Origin: Erythroxylum novogranatense
Taxonomy: Eukaryota > Streptophyta > Magnoliopsida > Malpighiales > Erythroxylaceae
Assembly (NCBI GenBank): GCA_029891385.1
Contig: CM057229.1
Coordinates: 2,480,001-2,544,000 of the forward strand
Reading direction: 5' to 3'
Length of the DNA stretch: 64,000 bases
A program made the translations under genes and the position numbers. Position 1 is the first letter of the stretch. Every line of letters starts with the position of its first letter. Positions 1 to 13,259 of the stretch are shown one piece after another. The notes under the pieces were generated by a model. It was given only the letters and a program-made list of their open reading frames with translations. It was not told the origin of the DNA and ran no database searches.

Positions 1-809
1 AAGTGAGTTTTTACCGGACACTTTTGCTCGCTGTCCATAGTAAATTAAAAGTATCTTAAACATGATACATCTACTTAATCTGCTGATGTTTTTCATTTCC
101 AAACACGATCCTTCTTGACATTATGAAGATTGTGAATAGTATCTTCACTTTCGACTGTCGTTTCGATCATGTTTCTGATGATAAGTGGATGTATCATGGG
201 GAAGTTAGATCAAAACTCTCATATTTACGCATCCTTTGCACATGCTCATTCACTAAAGCCAAATTTTGCATTTTACTTTTTACTATTGTACTTGCGATTC
301 CATTGATTTCATGCTGAGAAGAGATGGATGACATTTTAAGCCTAGTTCGTCCTGGAATAAACGGGGATGATCAGGTTTTAAGTTGGGCTCAATCTGGGGA
401 AGCAGATTCAAACGGTTCAAATTGTCGAAAACAACATTATTTTGAGCGGTATAAGGTTGAGCTTTAGCCCATGAGAGGGGGGTTTTGGTAATGGCAATCC
501 TGTCTTTTTACATTTAAATGCTTGTTGGCCCAAATTAGTAGAACTCTCCACTCTCTCAAAAGAGCAATGCCATCGTTTATATTGAGATATGGAGCCTGAT
601 AATATATTTTAGACTGTACACCAGGTCCACGTAGACGTAGCTAAAATTTTTGATTAACCTGTAAGTCTGTGTGTGATTTTCGTACTTGGTCTTTGATTAT
701 TGTGATTGATCGCTCGTAACAATTTGTTCTTATGATGCATTCATATGGACACTTGATTTTCTTTTATAATGGGAAATTTGCTATTGTTATTTTTGTATAT
801 TAGTTAAAT

Positions 810-1348
810 TTAGAGATGACAATAAGTTGGGTTAAAGTCATAAGCTTGATTTTTTCGTAGTTTGAGTCTAATTTGATTGAGTTCGAGCAGTTCAAAGTTC
901 AATTGAGGTCAAAAATATAGTGATCTTTCCAAGTTGGAAGACTCCTAAGTTTGAGTTCCACTTGAATGTCATTGATTTCTAGTCAAAGTGGGTTGAAGTC
1001 TTTGCTTAGTAATCAACTAAGCAATACTTCTAAAAATGCATTTGATTTAATCTAAAATCAAATTAATTCTGATTCAAACCATGGTCATGTATAGGAACGT
1101 CAATGTTCGGGTTCGGCCTTAGTTAATTAGACTTTGACCTGTGCTCGGGTTCAGATTCTTCAACTTAAAGCTCGAAACTTTTAATAAAAATAATGTTTTA
1201 AATTTTAAAAAATAAAAATACATTTAATCGAACTTGATTAAGGTTTGAACTTCTTGAACTAAAGATCAAGAACTTTAGACTCAAGCGAGTTTTAAGTTGA
1301 TTCTAATTTGATTGGGCTCAAATTTAACCTGATTTATTGTCACACATA
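810..1348. mobile_element. hAT-type MITE relic (GATGACAATAA ends)
   Basis: The left end reads TAGAGATGACAATAAG and the right end, reverse-complemented, reads TATGTGTGACAATAAA; both continue into GGTTAAA-like sequence. The interior is a degenerate run of GAGTTTGAG-like words. Such GGGATGACAA ends are known from non-autonomous hAT elements in plants. I see no clean 8-bp target duplication, so the exact ends are uncertain. Related ends occur near 38.3 and 52.3 kb. Confidence 0.45.
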
Positions 1349-1390
1349 TTATGTATGTATTGTAATTATTAAGTTAAGTTAGACCTATTG

Positions 1391-1600
1391 ATTTTTTTTA
1401 AAATAAAAGAACACGCAGTCGTTATCTTTTAGATACGTACTGAGTAAATTTTAAGATTGATATAAGAGTTTGAAAATCAAGTCAATCGGGTATTTTACGT
1501 TAGGTAAGTTTTATACGACAAGCTAGATTGAAGGCACATAAATAAGGGGAATCGAACGTATGATCTTTTGACCTATTGATTATGCATATGATTATTGTGA
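1391..1600 (-). mobile_element. tRNA-derived SINE, copy 1
   Basis: On the minus strand there is a B-box-like stretch (ACGTTCGATTCCCC) near 1545-1560, about 130 bases of tail and then an A/T-rich end near 1391-1400. The segment is clearly similar to 37557-37790: both share GAAC-CGCAGT--TTATC-TTTAGAT-CGTACT at the 3' end and a GTCAATC block. Length and internal promoter words fit a Pol III SINE. Copy 2 keeps both boxes better. Confidence 0.55.
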
Positions 1601-2503
1601 TTGATATATTATAAAAATCTGAGAAAAATTAAACCACTAAGAGAAGAGATTTAACGTTTAAAAGGTTAACGGATATTAGATCGTTATAAAATTAATTAAA
1701 GATTAAATAAAATTTAAAATTTGAAATATTATTGAAAGTAATTGTCTATATTTTTGAAAAATTTAAAGTTTAAATAAAAATTATTAAATAAAAATTAATT
1801 AATTAATTTTAGTTACATAAATTTATTAATTTATAAAATTAATTTATGAATTAATAAATTGATCCGTTTTAATGTTAAATAGTTATTAAAATAACTTAAT
1901 TTAAAATTTAAAAAATTAATTAAAAAATTAAAAAACTTTATAATTAAATGGTTCTTTTTTCCTTATTTCTTGTTTTTGTTAGATACTCTAAACCCCGCAA
2001 GTGCACCTTTCCTCTTTTCCACTTCTGGAAAACGCAATCTACTTATAGATTTACCTTAACCTACGCCAAAATGTCGCGCATTACGCACCCATCACCGATA
2101 CCTCCGCAACCATACTCGGCCACTGGAACACTGATATAACCTCCGTAATCACTTCCCACAACACAACCTCGCACCGCGTGGGAACCACGCAACCCAAATC
2201 TCTGTAATGTGGTTTACACGAGCTTCTTCGCGCGTGAAGATAACACTTAAAATTGCACTCATTCGAACTAACCCGTCTCTCTTAGTAAAATCAGGAGGGC
2301 GGACAACGAACCGCTAACCCTAGCTAACGTGAGCCGAGGGATGGCATCGGCTTAACCTACTCCCATCCCCCACAATTTCTCTCTCCCAATCACTTTTAAC
2401 CTATATTCTCTCTTCGCTCAACGCAACAAATACAAGAAAGGGTTCTCTTGGCTCGTTTCTGTCGCTAGGTCTTCACTTTCTCTCTACCCGTCACCGATTA
2501 CTC

Positions 2504-5500
2504 ATGGCTAACACTTCGAACTCCGACTCCCGCCACGGCCTCTCCGTCACGCCGCCTCACCAGATCTCCAAAGGTCAATCAACCTCTTAGTTGCTTGAAA
2601 CATATTCAATCTTCTTCTGTCATGTTCGATTCTTGTGTTCCTAGGGTTGTGCTTTGGGTTTTTAAACCAAAACCCTAGTTTCCCTTGCGAGCTGGACCTG
2701 TTTGTCTCCCTGCTTTAGATAGCATTAACGTGGATACTGGGTTAATTCGGCGATTTTTGTTTAGAGATTTATGGTTTCTGTAAAGCTAGGGTTTTACATT
2801 TATCACTGAACCGTGAAAACAATTTCATGGTATATTTTCATACTATGCAGAAGAGAAAGAATTTAAAAAAATGTTTCTCATTTTGTGCTGGATATTTAAA
2901 GCATTTGGATTCCTTCATCTTTAACACAGGAAAATGTAGTTTGAGAACGATGTGTGCTTTGGTTTCGTTTCTTTATTTTTTAAAATTTATTAATTTCACC
3001 GACAAAAACTTTATCCGAGGAACAGTAGCAAGTTAATCTATCGGACCTTGTCCGGAACTCGTGTGAGTTATCGGACCATGTAAGAGATGGGGTTCGTACT
3101 GATGAAACATTCTCGATTAGTGATTGGCGTGTGCAGACTCCTGGGACCTCTAGTACCGGAAAGTTGGTTATATACCAGTTAATTTTGCTTAGCGTTAAAG
3201 GTTTGGTCACTTATAGTGTTATACTGGAAATCCATAGATTTCAGTTGCTATGTTATGTTTTGTTGCGGCAAATATTGAAACCCTAAGTGCCACTCGTAAC
3301 TAGTGTGAAGTTGTGTCTTTTCAAGTGGATCAGAAACCCTTGGAGTTGACTCAGCCATCAGGCCAGACATTATTCTCACCTAAAGCAAAGAAGTGTCAAC
3401 TGCACATGTTTTGATTGTCCTCAGAAATGAAAGATTGAAATTGCCGAGTTGCCAAGAGTTGGTTTAGATTTTTGTCACTGTAATACCAGACTAATTTCCC
3501 TAAGGTTGCTTTACTTTCTCTGCTTGCTTCTGCTCGGAAGCATTGATTGCATTGCACAATCTGCCCTCTGTTGCGAATCAACCTCTCCATATCTATTAAT
3601 TTTCAATTTATAAGTTGCTCAAGGATGCCAATTTCCTAGTAATACTGCTGCCAAATTGGAGCTGTCCATATATTTAAGTTGATTGCAGAGCTTTATGCTC
3701 CAATTGGTGAATTGGATCAAACGTATTTTTATTAATAAATGGATTTATTCTGCAGATGCTGAAGGATGTGACAATCCTATCCCGCTTTCACCCCAATGGC
3801 TTCTACCGAAGCCAGGTGAGAGCAAGGCTGGTGTAGGAAGTGGGGTATGTAGTCAGAACTCAGAACCCTATTTATCTATATCTGTAATGCCATAGTTTTA
3901 TCCATATCTGTAATGCCATAGTTTTATCTATATCTGTAATGCCATAGTTTTATCCATATCTGTAATGCCATAGTTTTATCTATATCTGTAATGCCATAGT
4001 TTAACATAACTCAATAAATTTTTATGTGTCATTATATACCCGTCCAACCCAAAGGCCATGCAGGTCATGTTGTTACGATATGTTCCTTTTCATGTTTGTT
4101 GATTATAATTTTCATTTTCTGGATTGGGGATTGATATGTACACAGGAGAGCCACTCCAGCCCATTTCCAGCCTATGGTAGTCGCTCAGCCAGCACAAAAT
4201 CATCAAGCAATAATGAGGAGAGTCACGAGATCCAGAAGAAGAAGGATGTTTTCCGACCTTCCTTGCTTGATATGGAGACTGGTCGCTGTGAACGATGGCG
4301 TGATGAAGAAAGAGACTTTAATTCCTCAATGCGCAAAGATCGCCGGAGGGATGGAGACAAGGATCTTGGTGAGATACGGAGAGTTGATCACTGGGCAGAG
4401 AATTCATCCATTAGGCATTATGAAGCTCGTCGTGCCCCCTCTGAGCGCCGGACTGATTTCGGTAATCGGGAGGCCCATTATGATCAGCGGCGTGAGAGCA
4501 AATGGAACACACGGTGGGGACCTGGTGGTAAGGATACAGAAGTTTCGCATGAGAATAAAGTGGACTTTAGAAAAGATGCTGAAGTTTCATTTGAAAAAGG
4601 GTTGCCTCATCATTCTGTTCATGGAAAAGATGAAAAGGATGGTGATCTTTATCGGCCTTGGAGATCTAACTCCTTCCAGAGTAGAGGAAAAGGGGAGATT
4701 CCTCATCAACAAACTCTAATGCCAAATAAACATACTTCTACTTTTCCTTATGGGAGAGGGCGTGGGGAAAATAATGCTACTTTTTCTGTGGGTCGTGGAA
4801 GGACCAATTCTAGTGGAAACCCTGTGAACAGTTTTTCAGTCCAGTCCCGATCTTTTGGAGCCATTTCAGACAAGAGTGAAAATGGACCTTTAAGATATAG
4901 TCGGACAAAATTAATCGATATTTACAGGATGATAGACATGAAATCATGTAGCAAAATTTTGGCCGGGTTTGTTCAAGTTCCTTCTCTTACGCAGGACAAA
5001 CCCTTAGAGCCACTTGCAATCTCAACGCCAAGTTCTGAAGAAATGGTAATTTTACCTATTGCTTTGGAAATTTTACCTATACTTATTGCTAATTGTCTTA
5101 GTGTTGTTTTCTTGAGTAGGATGTTTTGGATGCAATTGATAAAGGGGAATTAGTAAGTAGTGGTGCTCCGCAAATATCCAAAGAAGGATCTCTTGGGCGT
5201 AGCCCTCTGGATTCTACTCCTTCAAGACGGGCCAAGCTTGGTATTGAACTCATCGAAGTGACTTCAACATTCTTGTGCACATTTGGATAGAGATGAACTA
5301 ATTTTGTGGTTCAATACTATGACCAGGCAGTACGGATGATGCACTGCTGTCAATGGAGGATACTAAAGATATCAATACTGACATTTCAAAAGCTGGTTGT
5401 GAAAATCATGTAGAGAGAGTATATCCTGATACAGAAACATACTATTATCGATCCAACTCCAAACATGAATTCATGCCGGACCACAAGGCAGATGACAAAA

Positions 5501-8500
5501 TGAAAGGTGAAGGTAGTTGATGCAGAATTTGATAGCTATTGTTTATGATCTTGTTTGATGATCTTTAGAGAGTCATTTAATCCCTGAAAACAGTATGATG
5601 TTATAGAGGATTCATTCAACAACTTTTGGTCTTGAATTTTATTTAGTGCGTTTGCTTTGGTTCTATTTACTATAATTAGCTAAGCTTATGTGTTGTTTTT
5701 ATTTCTTTTTTATGATAAACTGCCCTCGATTGGAGATTGCATCTGTACAATCATTTTCTTTTGTCTGCAGTTCCCAGAGAAGATATTGGTCGTTCCAGAA
5801 AGATTGATGATACTCCTATCAGTAGGGAATCGACTACACAGGTAAATAATCCTGTGCATCCTGGAAGTGGCACTCCATGGCGAGCCCCATCTCTAGGAGA
5901 AAGGGGAATCAACTCAAGAGAGATTCCAAGTGATGGTATGTCTAGAAACCATGATCATAGTTGGAGTCAGCCTCAGAAGAATCTAGATAATCAGTGGGAA
6001 ACTAATTTGGTTAATCCATCACTCTCTAAAGATGGTAAAAAATGGCAAACTGGTGAGGACCGGCAGCCATTGGTAAGTCTGGACAAAGAACAGGAAGATA
6101 AGAAACTCCCACCACCTTCTCCTGAGAACCTAATTCTTTTATACAAAGATCCTCAGGGTGAAATTCAAGGACCCTTCTCTGGAGGCGATATAATTGGATG
6201 GTATGAGGCTGGATATTTTGGGATTGATTTGCAAGTTCGCCTCGCAACTGCATCAAAAGATGCACCCTTTTTACTACTTGGTGATGTTATGCCTCATTTA
6301 CGAGCTAAGGCTAGACCACCACCTGGTTTTAGTGTGCCGAAACAGAATGAATTGACAGATACATGTACTGGGCCTAACTTTAGTGGCTTGGGTGCTGTGC
6401 ATCAGCTTGATATGATGAAAAGTGAACCGAGACAAAAATCCACTTCAAAAACGGAGGCAGAAAATAGATTCTTGGAGTCACTCATTTCTGGAAATATAAG
6501 CAATTCATCTCAAGGTTAAGATTCTTTTTCATTGTTGTTCCTCTACCTTTTCCACCTATGTATCAACTACTGTCTTCATGTTTATTTTCCTTTCGTTGCT
6601 ATACAATGGTTTGTTTTTATGGGGTCTTTTTACGTAAATTTGATCCGTGAACACTTCAACTTTTATTTTCATTGTTTCATTGCCATCTTAATGGATTGGG
6701 TTCTTATGTGACAATTATAGGTTTGCCAGAATTTTTGGGCAGTACTACTGGCAATATGGCCCAAGTGGGAGTTGATGGGGGGAATGATGTGCTTCTTTTG
6801 GCAAATAGGATGGCACTTGAGCGGCAGAGGTCGCTGCCCAATTCTTATCCTTATTGGGCTGGCAGGGAAGTGGCACCAATAGTTTCAAGACCGGAGGTTC
6901 TTTCTGAATCTTCAATATCACATCCACAACTACTAGCAGCACTGAATGAAAATTCTCTTCAACCTCCTCAATTACAGAATACTGACTTGATATCCATCCT
7001 GCAAGGATTATCCGACAGATCTAGCACTGCAGTGACTAATAATGTACCTGTTTGGTCAAATTTTCATGTCCCAAGTGGCTTGGATCCAGTAAAGGAAAAA
7101 CTGGACTTGCATCAAACTCATAATTTTCCTTCACAAATTCCTTTTGGACAACAACAGAGGCTGCAGCAGCAGAACCCGTCCTCTTTAACAAATATACTTG
7201 GTCAAGCTGTAGATAATCCATCTGGTCTTTTGACTTCTGATAATTCACTTGTTTCTGGTTTAGCACAAGATCCACAATTGCTGAATATGTTGCAACAGCA
7301 ATACATGTTGCAGTTACATTCCCAAGCTCCTCTGCCTACACAGCAGCTATCAATGCTGAATAAACTCTTGCTAATGAAACAACAGCAGCAACAAGAGGAA
7401 CAGCAACAGATCTTGCGTCAACAACAATTGCTTTCTAAGGCACTTTCAGAGCGTCACTTGAACCAACGATTTGGAGAGCTATCTTTTGGGCATTTGCAGA
7501 CTGCTGCAATACCTACTGGTAGTGCTTCTATAGATCCTCGGCTTCAACCATCTCAAGAATTGTTTCAGCTTGGTTCTCAGGTGCCAGCTTCAAATGTGCA
7601 AGATGAGCGTACTGCCGCCAGTTTCATGAATTTGCCTTTACAAGTCACCCAGGATGTTAGCTACAATGTTGATTCCAAAGCCCCTCATCATCTTTCTCAT
7701 GACCTTCATAATGTTGATTCGAGAGTATCTTTCAATTCAGTTCATGAAACTCATGATGATACTGGCCTTCAAAGAAGTTGGGTTCCTAGCAGGCCTGCAA
7801 AATTTGATTTTGTCAGTCAAAATGAATCCATGCTGCCCTCTTCTTTATCTGAAAGTGCACACTTGTCAGGGGTCATGAAAGAATCCTCAAATGCGTCTTC
7901 CCATTTACTGGAATCTCTCCATATTTCTGATTTTCATGCTCATGTTTTGCGGGATCAGTTGTCAGAAGACAATTTGAGAAGTGAAGAAACAGTAAATGTG
8001 CCAGTTTCTGAGGCAATTACAGATTCGAGACATTCAGAATCTAATGGAAACTCTGTTTGTGCTGATGAAAATTTAAAGCTTGAAAATGCTGCTGAAGTGT
8101 CCGTTCAAGTGGACAATTCTCATAATGAGCAGCAGGGTGAAAAGGAAGTATCAATTGATAATCCCTTTGCTGCAACACAGGTGAAGAATGAAGTTCATGA
8201 GTCAAGAAAAAGTGAAAAGAAATCCAAAAAACAGAAATCAGCAAAGTTGAACAACTCTCCTGACCAAGGAAAGGGAGTGCCAAAGGCATCCATTTTACAG
8301 CAAGCAAAGCAACAGGAAACAGAAGGGTCAAATTCTGGTGACACCAATATTGCGTCCACTGATGAAAGTTGGGGAACTCCTCCTCTAAAGGCAACAAAAG
8401 ACAAGTCCGAAATTTCATCTGAAATTGTCGACTCCCAACAATTCAACAGCGTGTTGCCTACAAGTGTACCTGGAAATCATATTGAACCAGCTGATGAGAA

Positions 8501-10660
8501 GAGTGGGTCACATCTAGTTGAGCCTGTTACAGTGCAGAATTCACAGATACAGCCAGTTCAAAGAGCTTGGAAACCTGCTCCAGGTTTCAAGCCAAAATCT
8601 TTGTTGGAAATTCAGCTGGAAGAACAGAAGAGGGCACAGGAAGAAACGATAGTTACCGAGATCACCAACTCTGTGAGTTCGATGAGCTTGTCAACTCCTT
8701 GGGTGGGGGTTGTTGCCAACTCAGAACTGAAAATTTCTAGAGAACATCAGAGAGATGCAACTGAATTGAATGTGAATAAAGCAGAAATTTCTTCAACTTC
8801 AGAGAGCAAGAAAAGCCAGATACATGATCTTTTGGCAGAAGAGGTTTTAGCGAAGCCCGAGTTTAGAGAGGTGGAGTTGGCAGAAGGTGTCTCTAGCTTG
8901 CCTTATCAAGTTAAAATTGTGAACGTGGATTCTGTTGATGATGGAAACTTCATTGAGGCAAAAGACGCAAAGAAGAGTCGTAAAAAGTCGTCAAAAGCAA
9001 AGGGTTCTGGAGCTAAAGTTACAATGCCTGATGTACCCATCAGTTCCAGTCCCATTGAGAAAGGTAAAAACTCTCGTTCTGTGCAACAGGATAAGGAAGT
9101 GCTGCCTGCAATCCCATCAGGTCCTTCTTTGGGAGATTTTCTTCTTTTGAAGGGGGAGTTATCAAACCATTCGCCTTCACCAGCATGGTGTACTGATGCC
9201 AAGAGGGCGCCAAAACCCACTTCACTGAGGGACATCCTGAAAGAGCAGGAGAAAAAGGCTACTTCAGTCCAGCCTCATAATCAAATACCAACTCCACAGA
9301 AGGCCCAACCAAATCAGACTGCTCATGTGACTGGTTCTTCATGGTCCCTTTCTAATACTTCCCCAGCAAAGGCTACTGCTCCAATCCATATCAATTCTAA
9401 TACCCCTTTTCAGTCAAAATATAAACAGGATGATGATCTATTCTGGGGACCAATTGATCAATCCAAACAAGAGGCTAAGGAGTATGAACTTTATCTTTCC
9501 CTTTTACCAAATGTCATTTTTCTTGTTTCTTGAATTTGAATTGGTTGCCCTGGTGTATTATGTTTAATGCTTCATGTGATTCATTAACTTTGTTTGGAAC
9601 AGGGCCAAATTCCCACATCTTGCAAACCAGGGCAGTTGGGGAACCAAAAACACTCCCATTAAAGCAACTCCTAGTGGGTTATTAGGCCGACAGAAGTCTG
9701 GGAGCGGTAGGCATGCTGACCTCTCTCTCTCATCATCACCTGCTTCTGCTCAGTCATCAATTAGAGGGAAGAGAGACACGATGAACAAGCATTCAGGTAA
9801 CTGCTAGATTGGCCATATTTCCTTAGTAAGGTGAAAGCCTCTTAAATGTTTCGTTTCTTTTGCAGAGGCCATGGACTTCAGGGATTGGTGTCAAAATGAG
9901 TGTTTGAGACTAATCGGTTCGAAAGGTATCTTTTACAATTTTTAACATTTTCTGAAGAGCACCAAGTGGTGTATGAACAGTTGCATATACATCATCACTA
10001 GATTTAATTGACAAAAAAAAGGAACCATGACCTTGGAAGTCACAATTTTCTGTAGAAAAACATGCTATAAGCATGTTTAAATTGTGTAAATCTCAAATGT
10101 AGCTGAATTAAATGGATTGAGTCCTAGTTGTCTGGCAATACTTTCAGATTAAAAATGTAGATCTGGTTTCGTGGTTCGGATTGTCATATAAACACTGCTC
10201 ATCATTGACCACGAAAACTTAATCTTTTGAATTTCTTTTCTTACATCACTCTTATGTTATCGCTGTAGATACTAGTTTCTTGGAGTTCTGCTTGAAGCAA
10301 TCCAGATCAGAGGCTGAGATGCTTTTGACAGAGAACCTTGGGTCATTTGATCCTGATCATGAGTTCATTGACAAATTCTTAAATTATAAAGAGTTATTGC
10401 CGTCAGATGTACTTGAAATTGCCTTCCTAAGTCGGAATGATCAGAAGCTGACTAGAAACAGTGCCAGAGACATGAATTTCGACGATGCAGGCAATGATGA
10501 TTTTGACTGTAACAACAACCCCGGTGCGACAGATGGTTCCTCAAAGGGAGGAGGGAAAAAGAAAGGAAAGAAAGGAAAGAAAGTTAGCCCTTCAGTTTTG
10601 GGTTTCAATGTTGTCAGTAACAGGATCATGATGGGAGAGATCCAGTCAGTGGATGATTAG
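2504..10660 (+). CDS. EXA1: EXA1/PSIG1-like GYF-domain protein
   Basis: Ten exons read through with consistent phases: 2504-2573, 3756-3844, 4146-5045, 5120-5240, 5327-5512, 5771-6514, 6721-9481, 9603-9796, 9866-9925 and 10269-10660 (5517 nt, about 1838 residues, slightly longer than the roughly 1.7 k residues usual in the family). The family acts in the cytoplasm as a translational regulator that binds proline-rich partners and eIF4E-type factors. It is needed by potexviruses and damps immune-receptor output. Visible here: an N-terminal [12 protein letters not shown] charged region, an eIF4E-binding motif YxxxxL-phi at residues 304-310, a GYF domain at about 575-635 ([22 protein letters not shown]), a PPPGF tail, a long disordered exon 7 with Q-rich segments, then WGPIDQ and a lysine-rich C-terminus (KKKGKKGKK). 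All exons stay open, so the copy looks intact. The exon 7 donor (9482, GTATGA) is the least certain border. Confidence 0.92.
3879..4003 (+). repeat. 26-bp tandem repeat in intron 2 of the EXA1-like gene
   Basis: About 4.8 copies of a 26-base unit beginning TATCTGTAATGCCATAG. Copies alternate between ending ...TATCCA and ...TATCTA, so the higher-order period is 52 bases. It lies wholly inside the intron between 3844 and 4146. Confidence 0.9.
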
Positions 10661-10760
10661 GTAAGAGTGCTGAGTTTTGGGAGGCACTTTGTAAATACCG
10701 TTTAGCTGAAACAACTGTGCATGTTCTCTCTAGGATTTTTGTTCCCTCAATGGGAAGGTT

Positions 10761-10785
10761 GCAGCAGCAGCAGCAGCAGCAGCAG
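10761..10785 (+). repeat. (GCA)8 microsatellite in the 3' UTR
   Basis: Uninterrupted GCA triplets about 100 bases after the stop codon of the EXA1-like gene, within its probable 3' untranslated region. It does not code in the gene's frame because the stop lies at 10658-10660. Confidence 0.9.
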
Positions 10786-10963
10786 TTCTAGAAGAATCTG
10801 CTCATGCAGTTTTGAAGGTGTATTCCTGAGGTAGTGAGTCCTTGATCTATTCTGAGATTAAGTTAAACATTGATTTATGTTCTCCATTTCCCCTGTTATT
10901 CTAAAATTAAAGCTTTGATAATATCTTCAAAGTGAGAGAGAACTGAATTGTCATAGTAAATGG

Positions 10964-11998
10964 TAGGGTTAGGCAATGAATCAGGTTGGCTTTGAAGTTG
11001 AAAATTTGTCAACCTCAATCTGAGTTTAATCCAGTCTAGTTTGGTTTGTAGACTTTGGACCAAGTTAGGTTAGATTCGATTAATTTTTTGTGAGTATTCA
11101 GGTTTAAGACAATTTATTAAGCTCAAGTCCAATCGATTTTTTTTATCTAAACCCGAGTTTGTTTAATTTGATTTGCTAATTTCAGCTTAAATCGAGATCA
11201 GACTTAAATTATAGGAGAGCAGAAGTCTACCAAAACAGTTATGAAAATGGAAGGTTTCTTCACCTCACTTTCACGAATTCATGATTAATCTACAAAGCAG
11301 CTCGAGGACCAGGAAGAAGTTCACACATAGTAGACCCAGGAGCTAATATTATTCAATGTATTCTAGCAAGAAGCAGTTTAATGGAGCTGGAGCAGAAACA
11401 GAAACCTTACCCATGGCGAATGAACAGTGGGATAACATCATTAAAGAAGACGGGTTTGTTACATATTCGTATAGCCATCTGGCTCTTTTTTTTTTTTTTT
11501 ACCCCAACAAATTACAACACACAGGTTAGATTCGTTGCTATGGCTCTATCTGTCCACTTGTTGGAGAAATCAGATGTTTCTTTCTGCTGAAGAAATGAAA
11601 TGTGATTATTAGAGAAGATTATTGTAAATTGCTATATCGATCTTCACTTTCTTCTCCTGATGTCTTCTTTGCTATCCTCTTCGTGCCATCCTGGAAGAGA
11701 ATGCATATGATGTCAGAAAATCTACAAATTTTAATACTTCTGCAAATCCCAACAAAAATCTTAACACTCTGTATAAAATGTGGCTTCATGTATATATATA
11801 TATATATATATGTATATATTGATGGGCAGTTTACAGATTTATGTCTAAGTCATGCCTTATTTTAATTAATTAGGTTTTCGGGCATTGAAGCATATATTAT
11901 TTTAACTTCAATCAGTTTGAGCCAACCTTCCTAGACCTAAAACTCAATATAACTCAAATTTCCGACTGGATTTCAGGCAGCCAAAATGCCTAACCCTA
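10964..11998. mobile_element. Candidate MITE-like element with 12-bp terminal inverted repeats
   Basis: TAGGGTTAGGCA at 10964-10975 is matched by its exact reverse complement at 11987-11998. The inside is degenerate, contains an (AT)n run near 11792-11815, and has no protein-coding signal. No matching 8-bp flanks were seen, so it may be an old or chimeric element. It would overlap the 3' flank of the EXA1-like gene. Confidence 0.4.
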
Positions 11999-12640
11999 GT
12001 CCAGTTCCATTTTCCTTAGCATATGATATACACTAAAGATAGCGCAAGAACCTAGAGAGTTATCCTCATTCCTGGAGATAAGACCAACAATAGCAAATAA
12101 AGGCAAACTCTGGTTTTAAGAATTCGAGGCATCTTGATTGGATTGGGATATCCCTGTCCCTGACACAGTGTGAGACAGTTTGTCAGAAAGAAAAACATGG
12201 TGCTGATGGAAGAAGACTTAAAAGAGTGGTCCATCTTCACTCAATTGATCACACATGAACAAAAGCCAGAAGAAAAACTAGATAATCATATCATAAGGAA
12301 ACACAAACTGGCATGTTGATTCGTAATCTTGAGTAGAAATCGGTTCAAAGTTGGAGGAAAAGAAAAAGATGACATCTTTTATAAAGAATATGAATGGCCA
12401 CGAAAGAAAAAAAGAATATCACCTCCTTCACAGAGGAATTACACTTTCATGGAGTTTGATTTTAAAGATGGAATCAAAATATATCCAAGGCATCAAAGAG
12501 AGAATCCATCCTCCAACAAGAAGCAATCACTGACTGACTTGAAACATCAACATAAAACAACTCACACTAAAAAGCCCATTTCCCAGTACTTTCCTTTCAT
12601 CTGGAAGTGGCAACATTAAAACAGAGAATGAGCAACTAAC

Positions 12641-13240
12641 CTTAGTTGTTCCAAAAGGTCGTCTTTCGAGGTTGACGGAGCGAAGAGCAATCTTGGCTAT
12701 CTCTGAAACTGCATCGTTCCTTACAGCAGGAACTTCGCTTACCAAAGCCTCATAAGCAGCTTCGAAAGCCTCTTGCCAGAACCGAGGCAATTTGATAGTG
12801 GTGCTATGTGTATACACATCCCACATTCGCCTCACCACTTTCTCTTTCTCTTCCACTTCCTACACACGCCATAAACACAGAAAGTTCAAAAATTTGCACA
12901 TAAAAATCGAATCTTTGCAATGAAACCAACGAGATCACAAGAAACAACAAGAGTTCCAGAGTGGAGGGAGTACAAGAACGTCGAGATCATCATGAGTAGT
13001 GAAATCTGGGTCGTCAGAGAGACGTGTGAGGTTACCGGTGGACCATTTAAGAGTAACAGAGCCGGTGACCATAGACCATAAAGCGAGAAGGAGAAAAGCA
13101 GCTAGGACCCAGAACTTGTAGCCATTTTTACTGGTTGAAAAGCTGTTACCTGAGCTCACTTTCTTTACACTCGAAGTAGCTGTGTCGCTGGTGGCTGTGT
13201 ATGGAATTGATATGACTGTACGTACATCGTCACCTCTCAT
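12641..13240 (-). CDS. Small single-pass membrane protein, DUF1195-like (C-terminus unresolved)
   Basis: Exon 1 runs from the ATG at 13240 to 12974 and exon 2 from 12859 to 12641; both borders are clean GT-AG and the phase is 0, giving 162 codons. The N-terminus is polar (MRGDDVRTVISIPY), followed by one hydrophobic segment at about residues 44-61 (FWVLAAFLLLALWSMVTG) and a conserved soluble part (MWDVYTHS, LPRFWQEAFEAAYE, AVSEIAKIAL). The pattern matches, from memory, a short plant family named DUF1195 in annotations, some members of which carry the misleading label of putative sugar transporter. Its function is unknown to me. A final exon of perhaps 10-20 codons should follow the donor at 12640-12639; several acceptors downstream are possible and I could not choose. 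Confidence 0.7.
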
Positions 13241-13259
13241 TTTTTTCTGGGTTCCTGGT

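Larger units (their letters stand above)
1..2503. other. AT-rich intergenic region with transposon relics, ending in the EXA1-like promoter
   Basis: No convincing gene is visible; the open frames here are short and resemble no family I know. From about 1600 to 1940 the DNA is almost pure A/T. Two relics (a MITE-like repeat and a SINE) are listed separately. From about 2000 the base composition rises and becomes pyrimidine-rich (2370-2500), which fits the promoter and 5' leader of the gene that starts at 2504. The transcription start cannot be fixed by eye. Confidence 0.6.

Noticed and set aside
8041..9235. Several minus-strand frames of 80-125 codons opposite EXA1-like exon 7
   Set aside because: They are shadows of a long coding exon.
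12052..12240. Minus-strand frame as the last exon of the DUF1195-like gene
   Set aside because: It has no resemblance to the family end, and nearer acceptors exist.
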